A stretch of DNA of 64,000 nucleotides from Atriophallophorus winterbourni (Eukaryota; Platyhelminthes; Trematoda; Plagiorchiida; Microphallidae). This document shows, piece by piece, positions 1-11,486 of the stretch (positions are counted from its first letter, which is position 1; every line of letters starts with the position of its first letter). The position numbers were made by a program, and so were the translations under genes. The stretch is taken from NCBI GenBank assembly GCA_013407085.1, contig JACCGJ010023304.1:89047-153046 (forward strand), read 5' to 3'. A model generated the notes under the pieces. The model was given only the letters and a program-made list of their open reading frames with translations, ran no database searches and was not told the origin of the DNA.

Positions 1-115
1 AAGCTCCTCGAGTGCTTGATCAAGAATCTTTTTGTGATTCTGTGTCTGAACATCGTGGTTCGTTGTACGAACCTTATATAACAGTTGGCATACAAGTATA
101 ACCTGGTTTACCTTA
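1..115 (+). repeat. LTR fragment of Gypsy family A
   Basis: A stretch around the near-palindrome GTTCGTTGTACGAAC (about 57-71), followed by a run reading AACAGTTGGCATACAAG, recurs on the opposite strand at about 61780-61880 and in weaker form at 17455-17540. At this copy and at 17455 a degenerate Gypsy pol lies downstream on the same strand, so I read it as an LTR or LTR-proximal piece. It is cut by the window edge, so its 5' end is unknown. Confidence 0.55.
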
Positions 116-179
116 TTAGTTATCTTTTCTCGTTTCAAAGTATATTATACCAAATTATATTCGTATAAATGCGATAATT

Positions 180-2115
180 ATATGTATGAGATCGATTGTT
201 TTGGATATCTAGTATCATCTAATGGACTCAGTACAGACCAAAATCTTTCTAACATCTGGTAGAAATGAATTGATCAAATTCCTCTAGCGAACTTTGGCAG
301 TTATATGAGTGTTAAAATATTATTCTAAGTTCATCCCGAATTTCACAACAGCTGATAATCAATCGTTGGCAATGTTATATGCCACAAAGTACAAATCGAA
401 TACAGAGCAATGAAAGAGTATTCCTGATCGTTTATCTTCATTGCAATGAAGTTCTAATCATGGAACTGGTGATGTCTTAAAGTAAAATGTTCATCCCGTA
501 TTTTGGTACCACGTAGGCTGGGTCGAGCGCAAATATTTGTGGTCAAACTCATATTGAAGCGCTTGCTGTTCACTGGGCTCTCATGCGCTCACACGAATAT
601 TTATTTAGTCATTTTATCACTATAGTAATCGATCATTAAGCACTAAAATGTATTTAGAATTCGATGTCTTCATTTGCCAAATGTACTACAGCAGTGGTTC
701 ACGAATATAACATAGGTATTGGCGCCTACACCATTGAACATCGTGTTACAAAGCAAATTGTTCATGTATATTTTTTATCTTGCTTTGATGTGACTTATAA
801 AAAGACTGGCAGTACATATTGCTTTTTGGTTCAACCGCTTTGCACCTCTTGTTCCCATGAAGATTTAAAACAAAGCAATATTGCGTTCCGATAATGGCTG
901 TAGTTAAACGAGGTTAGTCAGTCACAACAAATAAACCTTTTACTGGAATACTATCAGCGTCGTGATCAATTCTATTTAACACTTGATTGTCTGTTGTGTC
1001 CAAATGATCGTATTGTTATTCTTCTTACACTTAGCAAGCGAATTCTTGATGATTTGCATTCGGGATGCTTGGTCATTAAATAAACGAGTCATTGTTCAGA
1101 CATTTAATTTGTTGGTATGAAATTGATACATATATCCGGAGTGATGCTTCTTCGACCTATTCCGTCATTCATCAAAATGGACACTATGGCAATCGATTGG
1201 AATATGTTTGGGAGCGATCGTGTATTCATAATGCGAAGGAATTTGAGTGCAATCGGTTAGAGTAGTTTTTGGGTAACGTTTCACTTCTGACACACAATCT
1301 TCGTCAGACCAAGGGTGATAGTCAGGACAGGGAACATGATTAAGTAGTAGTCAACCCACCGCCACTTATTTGACCTTACCGCTAAACAGCCTATATTACG
1401 CCTACAATGTTTCACGTCGTGGGAATGACCACGATCAGTGTTCGATTTTCCACACAGTGTGTATCCACGTCAATCTGATACGAGTGAACACGGTCAAGGT
1501 CAGTTGACACAGTTGTCCACTCTATGGCCATTAGCTTGTGAAGCTGGGCAACGTATTTATATCAATTACTGTGTACCATACTTGAAGAAATACTATGTTC
1601 TTTTAATCATAGTATCGCATCGAATGTGGCCAGAAGAATTTCTGACTGATAAGCCCAACTCTGATTTGCATTACGAGAACTTTTCAGCTGTAATGGTGTA
1701 CCTATAGCAGTTGCGAGTTATAATGGCAGCCATTTCTGTGTTTAACGTTTTATTAATTTGCTACGATCACTTTGTTGTTTCATTTGCTGACTTTACCACA
1801 GCCACATCCTCATTTGAATTGTCTGGTGGAAAACTTTGAAACGTGCTTTATTCTCTCGTTCCTCATCTACATTTAAAGAACTTGATAGTTTTATTAACAA
1901 TGTATTGCTTCATTATCGTAATTGTACACATTTTAGCACTAGACATTCACCATCCAAATATCGATTACTCATACCTAATGTGCTAAAACTTAGATCTGTT
2001 GAAGCATCACATCATCGTAGGAATAATTACCGTCCAAGTGCTGGTATTGTATTAATCTTTTTCAGTATGTTGAATAATCTTCTATGGTTTGGTCAAGTCA
2101 ATGCTAATTTTTGAA
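180..2115 (+). pseudogene. Ty3/Gypsy (family A) pol remnant: RT end, RNase H, integrase
   Basis: Decayed Gypsy polyprotein in shifting frames. Near 200-330 the translation reads CFGYLVSSNG and YYSKFIPNF, the end of a Gypsy reverse transcriptase. At 540-640 and 664-790 it resembles RNase H (the second ends in a GAYTIEHR-type motif). At 1438-1707 there is integrase core (YINYCVPYLKKYY, then a SHRMWPEEFLT stretch); its first catalytic Asp is replaced by Asn. At 1836-2000 integrase continues (TLKRALFS, then a NVLLHYRNCTHFSTRHSPSK stretch). Many stops and frameshifts make it non-functional. A fragment of the same family lies at 62340-62650. Confidence 0.7.
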
Positions 2116-2339
2116 AACGAATTATTAAGTAGCAGCTGTCGATGTACTCATGCTTTGTTCAATCACTACCTATCGACGGTGAGTGACATGAAGAAGTTCC
2201 ATATAACACTCTAACATTAGCACGTATCACTCGAGCATGAATCTCCTGACAACGAAAGCTCAGCTAATTATACTTTCAGATTAAGGTTCGCGACAGAATG
2301 TCCGCCCAACTTTCACGACACATGCGCTAACTTATTGGC

Positions 2340-3830
2340 AAACAAACGAAAGATAAGGTGAGTTTTCGTCAACTGTGGTTTAATAACATACCCACAAACA
2401 TACGGCAAATTTGCGTTGCACTCAATTATTCTGTCCATTTAGAAAAACCCATAGATGCAGCTGACAATCTTTTGGCTGATTCACCTTGTTCCATTGATCC
2501 CATTTCTGATCACACGTGCTTGCAATGCATAAACGAACGTGAGAATAAATAAACCCAAAATTAGGATTAGGGAGAGATTATTCACTAAGTATCCAGACAT
2601 TTGAACTATAAAACCAGTGAAAGATTATTCTCCAGCTCTCGGTCTCTATCCTCTTATTCTGCATCACGCTGTTCATAAAATGATCCAGAAATTTGCTGGT
2701 TCCACAAGCGGTACGGTAAAGGCTCATGCAACATTAACGTTCCGCTGAGCTACCCATCGGGAAACTCGCTGACACTGAGTGCAGACGACAGTTGCAGTTG
2801 GCGACTCTTCGCATAGTCGTCTTACGTTTGTTTCTAACCCCTTGAGTTCCCATTGTTTTTTCATTCACATCAAAGCTTCTATCAGTGCAGTTCCACCACT
2901 TTGAAGAGAACGAGAAAGCTAGTACAAAGTCATGTCTATTCAGGCAGCCAAAGTCAGCGTCTTAAACACATACGGTCGCAAATCACTTGGGCCTTCGACG
3001 CCAATTCCAATCGAATTCTGTGATTGCTGATATCCAACACCACATAAGTGGCGCTGAATTTTGTCATCTTTTTGCCTCGCGATCAGTTTTAATGATGAAA
3101 TTTTGCTAGACAGCATCACAACGTTTTTTGCACTATGCAACAGATCATCTCTAAACTGAATTGGTATATATTTATCTCCTCTAATTTTTTCAATTTCCTC
3201 CGTGGAGATCCTTGACCAAATCCCTCTAACGACATACACATCGTCAGACTTCGTAACTGTCAAACACGATGCGGTTCACTTAATTGATACTAATGACCTA
3301 TCTGTTTCTGCAAGAGAATGCGGGTTTTGGTCCTGACAAAATAATAGCATCAAATCCGAATTCCATTAAATGCATCAACTCGGGATAATTCAACTCTCCA
3401 ATAGCTCCTGGTAATCATCTCTTAATTTTGTTACATTGAAATCTACATGTGTTTGGAGAGCCTGTCGTGATTATCGTGCTTTGAGCCGTCAAACCATTCC
3501 AAACCGTTATCACATCTCGCACATCCACGATAATTCCTCTATTCTATGTGGTAAAACCAAACAGAACTTGTGCGTGATTCTCAGCTATATACCTATTGCC
3601 GAGTGCGACGCAAAGAAGACTGCCGTCAAAACTCATTCTGGTCTCTTCGAATATGTTTGCATGCCCTTCGGCCTACGTAATGCATCACAGACATTCAAAC
3701 GTTATATGAATCATGTCGTAGGAGTTCTGAATTTTCGGTTTGTCAACATTGATGACGTTTTAAATGCCAGTTTTTATCCAGAAAACATAAACGCCACCTC
3801 TCTTTTGTTTTTGTTTATTCTGATTTAAGT
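2340..3830 (+). pseudogene. CsRn1-like Ty3/Gypsy gag-protease-RT remnant
   Basis: Order on the plus strand: gag (2358-2552, QLWFNNIPTNIRQI and NLLAD match the C-terminal half of CsRn1-type gag), degraded protease (about 2790-3130, including NTYGRKSL and a DI.H.I.GA-like stretch), then RT (3436-3790: RDYRAL.R..IPNRYHI, MPFGLRNASQTFKRYM and NIDDVL). The RT box reads NIDD where the family has YIDD. An open minus-strand frame at 2940-3263 is a shadow of the protease region. The RT stops at about 3790 and unrelated sequence follows. Assignment to the CsRn1 group rests on recognised motifs. Confidence 0.75.
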
Positions 3831-3904
3831 CGTTTCATCATCCCTTCAAAATGCCATTTGTTGTTAATTCCCTTGAGTTTGTCGCAAATCACAGCGATGT
3901 AGAA

Positions 3905-4085
3905 AATTTCACCCCTCTTGCTTCGAAATTCAATGCAGCGAATATTCGCTTCGCTTCGCCATTGTGAAGTGCACTTCGGATATTCGCTTTGATACTATTC
4001 GCCATGGCGAAGGGCAGTTAGGGCACTTCGAAAATTTGCTTCACACTTCGCTTCGATCCAAAAAAGTGACATTCGTTATTGTCTG
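3905..4085 (+). repeat. Right-end fragment of the hAT family
   Basis: Dense TTCGCTTCGC-type motifs, the stretch GGCAGTTAGGGCACTTCG and the terminus ATTCGTTATTGTCTG match the right ends at 20344-20483 and 35880-36035. No left end is visible nearby, so this is a solo end or truncated copy. It abuts a CR1 ORF1 directly. Confidence 0.8.
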
Positions 4086-4089
4086 ATTG

Positions 4090-5165
4090 TAACAATGAAG
4101 CGAAGGGTGACCTCGATGCCCCAGACAAAGAAGGCAGCACGTGATGCTTGTCAAAAGTGTAACAAAGGGGTAAATGCCAGATCCAACGTAGTTAAATGTT
4201 TTAGATGTTTGCGTAAAATACATACCAAACGTGATAAAGCCCTAACGCATGAAGTGATATCTTTTATTAAGAACGTTGATTTAACCGGTGTTTGCTACGT
4301 ATGTTGTGCATGTCGAAGTTAACAGCCTAGCGATACGACTACAAATCCTCCCCATGAGGCAAAGCTGGAACCTCTAATAGAGATTTTGGAAAATTGCTAT
4401 CGAAAACTTGAAGAATTGTTTAAACCGCTTTTGGTAGATACACTTGCCAACGTAATTCGACCCGAAATAAATGTTGCTCAAGACTAAAAGGTAAAGCAAA
4501 ATACACCAATAACTGCTCCCTCAACTGAATGCGGTGATAGCTCAGCATGAGGTAATAAAATGGACGTACTGAACCCTGTTTACCTAGGTATCTTGGAAAA
4601 TCTCTGCAAAACACGAATCAGCTTGGCACGCAAGATCTCGTATGGACCAACGCAGAAAAATATCTGGGTATCTGGATTTCCTTTAACCTTAAGCTTGCCG
4701 TATCTTGAGTCTTCTCAAAAGAATATTACGGATTTTTACGCCCGAAACCCTACCCCGGGTAATTAACACGTATTACGTCTTGTTATGGAATATACCATCC
4801 AAGACTGGGCACCATGGCTGAGGAAGGATATCGATCAACTCAACAGGATTTTTCTTCGTGCTACAAAGTTAGTCTCCCGGTACAGAAATTTGCTTTTCAG
4901 AGAGCGAATGTTAAAACGGAACCTACACGATTTTACCTACCTACCCCTTAAACACTTGCCAAAACCCAATGGCCTTACTTGAGCACGCACACATTCAAAG
5001 GCTTAAGCATTCCACATTCGCGGTTGGATATTCGTCGAAATTTTTTATCGGTAAGAATTTGTTTCATCTGGAAGTATTTGCCTAAAGAAATCACACGCTC
5101 AGAATCTTTTAAGGTTTTCGCATTCCAAACTCGATGAGTTTATGACGAAACATGCGGTATGTGAC
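4090..5165 (+). pseudogene. Internally deleted CR1-like retrotransposon (PHD-type ORF1 joined to RT C-terminus)
   Basis: 4095-4322 encodes a Cys/His-rich stretch (CQKCNKGVNAR, CFRCLRKIHTK, CYVCCACR) like the PHD-type finger of CR1 ORF1 proteins. A possible coiled stretch (EPLIEILENCYRKLEELFKP) follows to about 4485, then a stop. From about 4560 the sequence jumps to the C-terminal part of ORF2 (EYTIQDWAPWLRKDIDQLNR, 4785 on), like the conserved AVQAWSPW region of the other CR1 copies here. Endonuclease and catalytic RT are missing, so about 2.5 kb was lost. The copy ends where the Gypsy element begins, near 5165. Confidence 0.7.
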
Positions 5166-5608
5166 TGTCCCTATTGATTTTTGAGTTATTTTATATTTTT
5201 CATATATTCCATATTCCTTGTCATCCTATTGTTATTGGTAAGATTACTGCTTTTTATACCATAAAATTTTCTTCGTTCTGAGTTCTGAGATGACGAAGTA
5301 TTTGACACAGCGGCTAATGACTTTAAAGGGTCCAGTGTAAGGGTTTTGCAGGGGTTTGTGCGTGTGATCCGTTTCAATAAAGACAAAGCACATGACTGTA
5401 AATCACCGGTCAAGTAAAGGGTACGATTGTATGGGCGAGTGGGAGTAGCACGCAATTGACGTATGAAGGATCGTAAGCGATTGACATAATTGGAACTGTA
5501 ATGTCTGCTCCCACGTCGTGGGATGCGAACGATTCATCAGGGAGACGGAGTGGAGTGCCGCGAAACCACCAAGATCTTCTTTGACAGTAGCGCGTATACC
5601 AAGAAGGA

Positions 5609-6115
5609 TCAATGGCAGGTTCTCATCCCAATTTTCTGTATTATCATGTGATAATAGTGGACTTTTAGCTGTCGATGGAACCGTTCAACAAGCCCGTTAG
5701 CGCCAGGATGATTCGTTGTTGTTTTTATGTGATTCACACCTAGAAGAACAGTCAACTCACGTAAAAGGGTGGATTGAAAGTGGGATACACGATCCGTAGT
5801 AATAGTTGATGGGACAGCGTAATTGCTGATCCAGTTTTGCAGAAAAGCTTTCGCTACGGCTTCTTCCGTAATATCGGTAATAGAGATAGCTATAGGCCAG
5901 CGGCTGAAACTGTAGGCACAAGATAAAATGTATCTGAAACCATTTAAGATAGCCAGAGGACCGACAATGTCGAGATAAACATGTTGAAATGGTTGACTCG
6001 ATGGAGAAAAAGATCCTGGGGCACTGAGAGTATGACGATGCACTTTGCTGCGTTAACACCGGATACAGGCTTTTGTCCAATTCTGAATATCCGCGTGCAT
6101 TCTTGGCCAAACAAA
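5609..6115 (-). pseudogene. Gypsy integrase core
   Basis: The frame at 6043-5609 contains VYLDIVGPL, TTDRVSHFQ and GANGLVERFHRQLK, which supply the D, D and E of the catalytic triad. The usual TDRGSQF box is altered to TDRVSHF. A degraded N-terminal zinc finger may lie around 6110-6050 in another frame. The reading frame stops within the C-terminal region and the element is cut at about 5170. This enzyme would insert the cDNA. Confidence 0.75.
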
Positions 6116-6235
6116 GCGATCGGTCTTCAACTTACGAGTTGCACGAATATCTAGGTGAGAAAGGGAATGAAGGTGTTCAAAAATGGACTTCCAATGTAAC
6201 TTTGGTACTAAAGGACAAGATGGTCGGTGGAAAAA

Positions 6236-8100
6236 TCACATAATATATTCAAACTCGAATTGTTGGTTAAGGAGATTTTGATCTCGAAGGGATGACGTAG
6301 ATTTATATTGCTGTAAATCACCGTCATGTTGCTGAGGCTTTGCTAAATGCTTGTGATCGAAATTCGATCGACTGATTGCGGTGAGTTGCATGCGAGTAAA
6401 TACATCTGCAACTTTGTTCGATGAAGCAGACAGATAACGTATATCACTCGTAAATTGGGAAATATATTCAAGTTGACGTATCTCACGGGGTGAATATCTA
6501 TCAGCTGTAGCGGACAAGGCAAACGTCAGAGGCTTGTGATCGGTCCAGACAGTGAAATTGCGGCCTTCGAGCAAATGGCAAAATGGCGAACAGCAAAGTA
6601 TATACCTAACAATTCACGACCAAATGTGCTGTAACTTGTCTGGGTGGGTTGGAAACGACGGGAAAAGAATGGAAGCGGTTTGAGAGCACCGTCAATACTT
6701 TGCTGTAGAACAGCACCGACTGTTGCTTGGGATGCATCAGCAGCAAGCGAAAGTGAAGCATGAGGATTCCTAGACATGTAAAATATTGAAGATGTTTCAT
6801 TCAATGCGGTCTTCAATTTTTGAAACGATTCAAGAGCATCAGCATTAATTTTAAATTGTCTCTGTTTCGCGTAACAAATCAGTCATTGGTTGAGATGTTA
6901 ACACAATTGGGAATGAATCTTCTGTAGAAACTGAATAAACCAAGAAATCGGCGTAACTGTCGAAGAGAAAAGGAACATGGATAGTCGTTAATTGACGAGA
7001 GTTAATCGGGTAAGTTGCGAATGCCGTTTCAATCGACGTGATGTCCTAAGATTTCCAGGGAAGTGACTACAAAGAGACATATATCCGGGTTAAGCGCCAC
7101 GCCAAACAGTGAAAGTCGCTGAAACACCGAACGCAGATGTACTGCATGTTCCACTTGAGACGAACTAGCAATTAGGACGTCATCAATATATACATGAACA
7201 AAAGGCAATCCTTAGAAAAATTGGTTCTTGAATCTCTCGGAGGTTTGAGCAGCATTGCCTAAACCGATGTGCATTTTCACAAATTCGTAAAGACCCAAAG
7301 TTGTGGCGATGGCTGTTATCGGGACATATTCCTCGGCGACAGGTATCTGTTCGTAAGCACGCTCCAATTCCAGTTTAGAAAACACAGTCCTCCCACGCAA
7401 GGAAAGTGCGAAGACGTGTATGTGTGGGTTAGGCGCCAAGCGGCAGCTTTATTGTTCTTAACCATGTGAAGGGGGCTTTCCCACGGCGATTTGGATGGAC
7501 GTATGTTTCCAAGTTCAAGCATATGTTCAAACGCACGCTTTGCGACCTCAAACTTGTTCGGAGCCAAACGACGGGGTCTGTTAATCACTGGAGGACCACG
7601 GGTCAGAATGTGGTGTTCGTCGTCATGTTTAGCAGTAGTAGATTGCGAACACGGTTTGAAATCTTCTGAAAATTCTGTCAGTAAGTCACTGAACGCTGAT
7701 GGGATGTCAGGGGTAAGTACTCGAATGGTTTGGGTGGGGGAATCACAGAAGTCATCAAATGAATAAATCTTTGTTAAATTGTCAATAAGATTATGTGTAG
7801 CTATATTTGTCAAAAGATCAAAATGAGAAAGGAAATCTGCACCCAGAATTTTTTACTTTGACATTGGCGAGTGTGAAAATCCAGCGAAAGTTACGTCTGA
7901 GACCCAATTCGACAGAAAGTGATCATAGACCAAAAGTAGAAATTTTCGTGCCGTCTGCCACCTGCAACGTCAATGAAGACGGGTTTTTGCGTTCCATATT
8001 GCATGGTGGAATAACGCTTATTTTGGCACCAGTATCGATGAGGAATGTTAGTGGCCCTGTCAGTAACGTAGAAGAGACGGCTTTGAAGCGTACCAGACAG
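6236..8100 (-). pseudogene. Gypsy protease-RT-RNase H, frameshifted
   Basis: Protease end: ILGADFLSHFDLL just before 7813. RT: 7813-7316 carries the connecting motif HMLELGNIRPSKSPWESPLH; 7439-7212 holds VFSKLELERAYEQIPV and GLGNAAQT. In the first catalytic motif the expected Asp (K.DL) reads Glu (KLEL). The second box, YIDD, is present at 7179-7190 in another frame. RNase H is at 6816-6236, with LAADASQATVGAVLQQ and FTVWTDHKPLTFAL. Several frameshifts and the Asp-to-Glu change mean it is inactive. Confidence 0.75.
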
Positions 8101-8139
8101 AGCTGTCGTGTTTACTGTCTGGCTTCGCGGTTTCCCTGC

Positions 8140-8854
8140 TTAGACAATTTTGAATCATAAGAGCAAGGTGGCGTGCAACGCAGGGCCTTTGCACTGAATC
8201 GACGTTGATAATGGCAAAAACGCGATCGCTTAGAACGACTGGTAGGTCGTTTCTTGGGCTGACGAGGATGATAATTTCGAGAGTTACTACGGATTCGTGC
8301 GATGTTTTGTACTTGCATTAACAAGTTATGGAACATCGATTTCAACTCTTCAAACTCTTGGAATTTGTGTACTTGAGTTTGTGTCACTCGTGTGTCTGAC
8401 GTGAGATAATGTAACACTGTGCGAGATATCGTGAACATCGTCTACATTGCGTGCCAATTGTTTTAGACTGGTGTGCTTTTCCATAATGGCTAAGACTTTG
8501 CGGACGTCGGCGTTAGGACTCTGCTGCCATAATTCCCAAATGATTTCAGCATCAACAGGCTTGTCTCCTTGTAATTGAAGCATGTGTCGCAGGTGTTTTG
8601 ACGGAGTGTGATCACCCATTTCTACGCCGGACAAAAGCATCCGTGGGTTTGCTCGTCAGTGGACGACGTACGTGAGATGATGTCATATTTAAGTGAGGAT
8701 TGCCAGCGGGACGGTTGTATGATAAATCAGCAACTTCTCTTGCGATTAACGGAAGCAACATATTAACTACACAGTTATACTGGGCTCTTTCAGTTTTCAC
8801 GCGGTAAGACTCGAATAGTGCTTCAATTTGTGGCGGGAGGCGAGAGTCGTTCAT
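8140..8854 (-). pseudogene. Gypsy gag with a single CHCC-type zinc knuckle
   Basis: The N-terminal part (8854-8612) opens MNDSRLPPQIEALFESYRVK. The middle (8640-8350) carries DHTPSKHLRHMLQL and ELWQQSPNADVRKVLAIM, characteristic of CsRn1-type gag. The C-terminal part (8438-8112) ends in FCHYQRRFSAKALRC.PPC, the CHCC knuckle that separates this lineage from ordinary CCHC Gypsy gags. The three parts lie in different frames, so the protein is broken at least twice. Gag would form the particle and bind the element's RNA. Confidence 0.75.
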
Positions 8855-9477
8855 ACCAAAAGAGGGCTAAAGAAGAAGGCTAAAGTGCGAAATAACGTCT
8901 GTAGAAATATCCTCAGATGGTGTATCAGAAAATGCTGACATAAGATCCATGAAAAGTATATATGACAGCAGAATCGAAATAAATGGGAGTATGGTACGAA
9001 CGAATATTTCAAAAATAAAAATGTTCGGGGCTCACTAATTTGTAGCGGTTAATCGAGCGGAGATTTCACTACTAACTGCGTACGCCTTCTGAATAATGTA
9101 CTCAAAAAAGCGGTACACACTTCTCAGCGTAACGCGGCACACAGATCCAAATTATTCACACGATAGAATTTACTCAAAGCAGAACACGTGAGTATTAATA
9201 TTTTAAATTGTGTACATATTAGATAAAAATTATAACAAACCAAATTACAAATATATTAACATAATGAAATATACAACATTTCACTTCTCATAAGTGCTCA
9301 GTTAATTCGGATAGTTCATATCGGGAATTTTGTTTCGACATTTGGAATGCATTCGTTATTTATATATCAGGTGGAATGTTCAAGGAAATTTTAGCAAGCC
9401 CATCGAAGTAATTGAAATTGAGTTATAATAGCTAAAATGAATTCGCTATTTAGAAAAATCAAAAATCCTCACACAGG

Positions 9478-9503
9478 AAATATATATAATATATATATCT
9501 ATA

Positions 9504-9535
<32 letters not shown>

Positions 9536-9536
9536 G
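9478..9536. repeat. (TA)n microsatellite
   Basis: An imperfect TATATA run of about 58 bases. The flanks (9216-9477) are AT-rich and hold no gene I recognise. A stretch at about 9285-9360 resembles 12262-12340, so it is a low-grade dispersed repeat. Confidence 0.85.
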
Positions 9537-9624
9537 TACTGCAGCTAGCACTGCTAGTCGTACCTGCGCTCTCGGACCCATGAGCGAAGCCGGTGAATGC
9601 TGCACCACAAATTCGTTCCCCTAA

Positions 9625-9888
9625 CATCTAACTATAAATATCCAAAGGTTTGACTCGAATAGCTCTCTTGAACCAGAAAACTCATTTGATGAGTTTGATC
9701 GAAAAACACCTGTTGCAGATGTTGATGACTTTGTCTCGATTCCGCCTTTGTCAGAAAATTGTAGACGTCCTGCTTGTTTAAGATCGCCTCGTGATAAGCG
9801 TAGCAATTCGAACGACAATCTGACCACTGATTTAACAAAGACTGATGTGAGAGCGCGATCAAAAAGTTCTGTCGAATCCACATTTTGA
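9625..9888 (+). CDS. Candidate exon or coding fragment, unknown protein (no start codon)
   Basis: Between TAA at 9622-9624 and TGA at 9886-9888 the plus strand is open for 87 codons without an ATG. The translation is polar and rich in Ser, Asp, Arg and Pro: FDSNSSLEPENSFDEFD, then DVDDFVSIPPLSENC, ending KSSVESTF. This looks like a low-complexity C-terminal tail of a host protein and matches no TE domain I know. An AG at about 9647 could be a splice acceptor, but the polypyrimidine tract is weak. The frame may also be open by chance. It is the only host-gene candidate I see. Confidence 0.3.
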   Translation, partial: HLTINIQRFDSNSSLEPENSFDEFDRKTPVADVDDFVSIPPLSENCRRPACLRSPRDKRSNSNDNLTTDLTKTDVRARSKSSVESTF

Positions 9889-10636
9889 TATTCACTTGGA
9901 ACATGTATTTGATTTTGGATTTGACGGGGGAGCTGTCCGAGCTGCTAATATGTCCGTTTCACGTGATTGGTGGCACAGTGCAAAATGGTGTTTGGTGCTA
10001 CATCGAACAATTCAATTCAATTCAATTCAATTTCAATGGTCTAAAAAGCATATAGCTTGACAAAAACCACAGAATAATATGGGAATTACGAATAACATGG
10101 ATAGAAAAACGGGATTTGTTTGCTTACTGAGCAGTTCAGGAATCAAGTAAAAATCCATTTGACAGAAACTGGTTTCAAAGTTCAAAGCTTTTATGGTGTA
10201 AAATATATAGGTTCAAAGTTTGGATTGGTCAACATGAAATGGTCCAAATTCGATTTGAATATATCCAAGATGGGTGAATGTGCAACATTACAAGGTAGGG
10301 AGTTCCAGGTAAAGCATACACGTACAGAATAAAAGTACCTTCGAAAATTTAGTCTCGAGTCGGGAATAAGTACTGTATAGCCGTGACTTCTGCTGGTTCT
10401 GGGTGGTAGTCGCGTGAATGGTTGATTTAGGGGATGGTTGGGGGTATGCATTATATTGAACATAAGTATCAAATCAACTCTAAGACGGCGTTAGCGAAAG
10501 TCGAATAGATTGAGATTTGCAATACGATCTTCGTATTGTTTGTGCTTCAAACCGCGTACGAGCTTGGTGGTCCGATTATATATTCTCTGCAAGAGGCTGA
10601 TGTCCTTCTGTAGCCAGGGTTACCAAGTCTGAACCG

Positions 10637-10791
10637 TGTGGAGTATCTGTCAGCATGACTACTCATTGTCCAATCAGAATGCAGTAGCTGTCAGTGTATC
10701 TATCTCTGTATTCTTATTCTCATGAATGATTTATATGTTTGTTGACGTGTAGTGAATACACATGTGTCACTCTGATCTTGACTTTTCTACA
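10637..10791 (+). repeat. 5' LTR of gag-only element copy 1
   Basis: Begins TGTGGAGTATCTGTCAGC and ends CTACA. It matches 11487-11641 over its full length with a few substitutions. Its last base is the A of the gag ATG. Confidence 0.88.
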
Positions 10792-11474
10792 TGGTGACGA
10801 GGGTGATCGACGAGAAAACGTCGGATAGAACTGACAACGCCCGTTTTCCCGGCTTTAATGCTCGACCATCGGCAACACTCACAATGGAAGGTGATGAAGG
10901 ATTGGCAAAGAGATGGAAACTGTGGAAGGAACAGATTAGCGACTTTCGAACGTTGCCGAATCTGACGAATACCGATAAAGCCTATCAAATGGTGACGCTG
11001 AGGAATGCGCTTGGTGAACAGGCGACGAATTTCATACAGTGTTTTACCTTTGATGAGAACGAAAACGCAAACCACTGGGAAACAATCTTTGCGAAGCTCG
11101 AAGAACATTACCTCGGTCAAGAAAACCAGAGATGGACACTGTGGAAGCAACAGTTAAGCCACTTTCGGACGTTGGCGAATCTGACGAATACCGATAAAGC
11201 GTATCAAATAGTGACGCTGAGGAATGCGCTTGGTGAACAGGCGACGAAGTTCATACAGTGTTTCACCTTTGATGAGAACGACGATGCAGATGTCTTGGAA
11301 ACTATCTTCGCGAATCTCGAAGAATATTGCCTCGGTCAAGTGAACGATACATTTGAACGATATAAATTTAAGTGTCGCGTTCAAGATGCCGATGAGCCGA
11401 TCAAACATGAAAGAGATCCAGAGCCTCCAAACGAAATAAATTTGCGCAACCGCACAGTACGTAAGTTCATTTGA
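10791..11474 (+). CDS. Gag-like protein with a tandemly duplicated domain
   Basis: An uninterrupted 227-codon ORF from the ATG at the LTR edge to the TGA at 11472-11474. Residues 1-40 are a polar leader. Residues 41-113 and 114-183 are two copies of one unit (RWKLWKEQ and RWTLWKQQ, each followed by LTNTDKAYQ, TLRNALGEQAT, FIQCFTFDEN and a LEE-LGQ end). Residues 184-227 begin TFERYKF and end in a charged tail. The unit resembles the gag N-terminal region of some metazoan Gypsy elements, where I know it as single. There is no zinc knuckle, protease, RT or integrase. The product would be expected to self-assemble or bind RNA; this is inference. Confidence 0.8.
   Translation: MVTRVIDEKTSDRTDNARFPGFNARPSATLTMEGDEGLAKRWKLWKEQISDFRTLPNLTNTDKAYQMVTLRNALGEQATNFIQCFTFDENENANHWETIFAKLEEHYLGQENQRWTLWKQQLSHFRTLANLTNTDKAYQIVTLRNALGEQATKFIQCFTFDENDDADVLETIFANLEEYCLGQVNDTFERYKFKCRVQDADEPIKHERDPEPPNEINLRNRTVRKFI
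10792..10809 (+). promoter_or_regulatory. Putative primer-binding site
   Basis: Directly after the 5' LTR the sequence reads TGGTGACGAGGGTGATCG. A TGG start adjoining the LTR is expected of a tRNA primer site. The first seven bases would pair with a tRNA ending GTCACCA, as tRNA-Trp does in CsRn1; the rest pairs poorly. It overlaps the start of gag. Confidence 0.45.
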
Positions 11475-11486
11475 AAAACGGAAGGA
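11473..11486 (+). promoter_or_regulatory. Polypurine tract
   Basis: GAAAAACGGAAGGA abuts the 3' LTR, where plus-strand DNA synthesis would be primed. It has one pyrimidine in 14 and overlaps the gag stop codon. The same tract precedes the 3' LTR of copy 2. Confidence 0.65.

Larger units (their letters stand above)
5170..9215 (-). mobile_element. CsRn1-like Ty3/Gypsy retrotransposon, 3' truncated
   Basis: In minus-strand order this holds gag (8854 to about 8140), protease (about 8100-7750), RT (7600-7150), RNase H (6816-6236) and integrase (6115-5609). Upstream of gag, about 9052-9020, the minus strand reads TTAGTGAGCCCCGAAC, which resembles a Gypsy primer-binding site just inside a 5' LTR, so the LTR may span about 9050-9215. 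No matching 3' LTR is seen: the element runs into a CR1 remnant near 5170. Stops and frameshifts separate the domains. Confidence 0.75.

Noticed and set aside
2940..3263. Minus-strand open frame of 107 codons
   Set aside because: The plus strand encodes Gypsy protease motifs (NTYGRKSL) across the same bases, so the minus frame is a shadow.
3905..4085. CRISPR-like or satellite array from repeated TTCGCTTCGC words
   Set aside because: No regular spacers or constant period; the words are hAT subterminal motifs shared by four copies.
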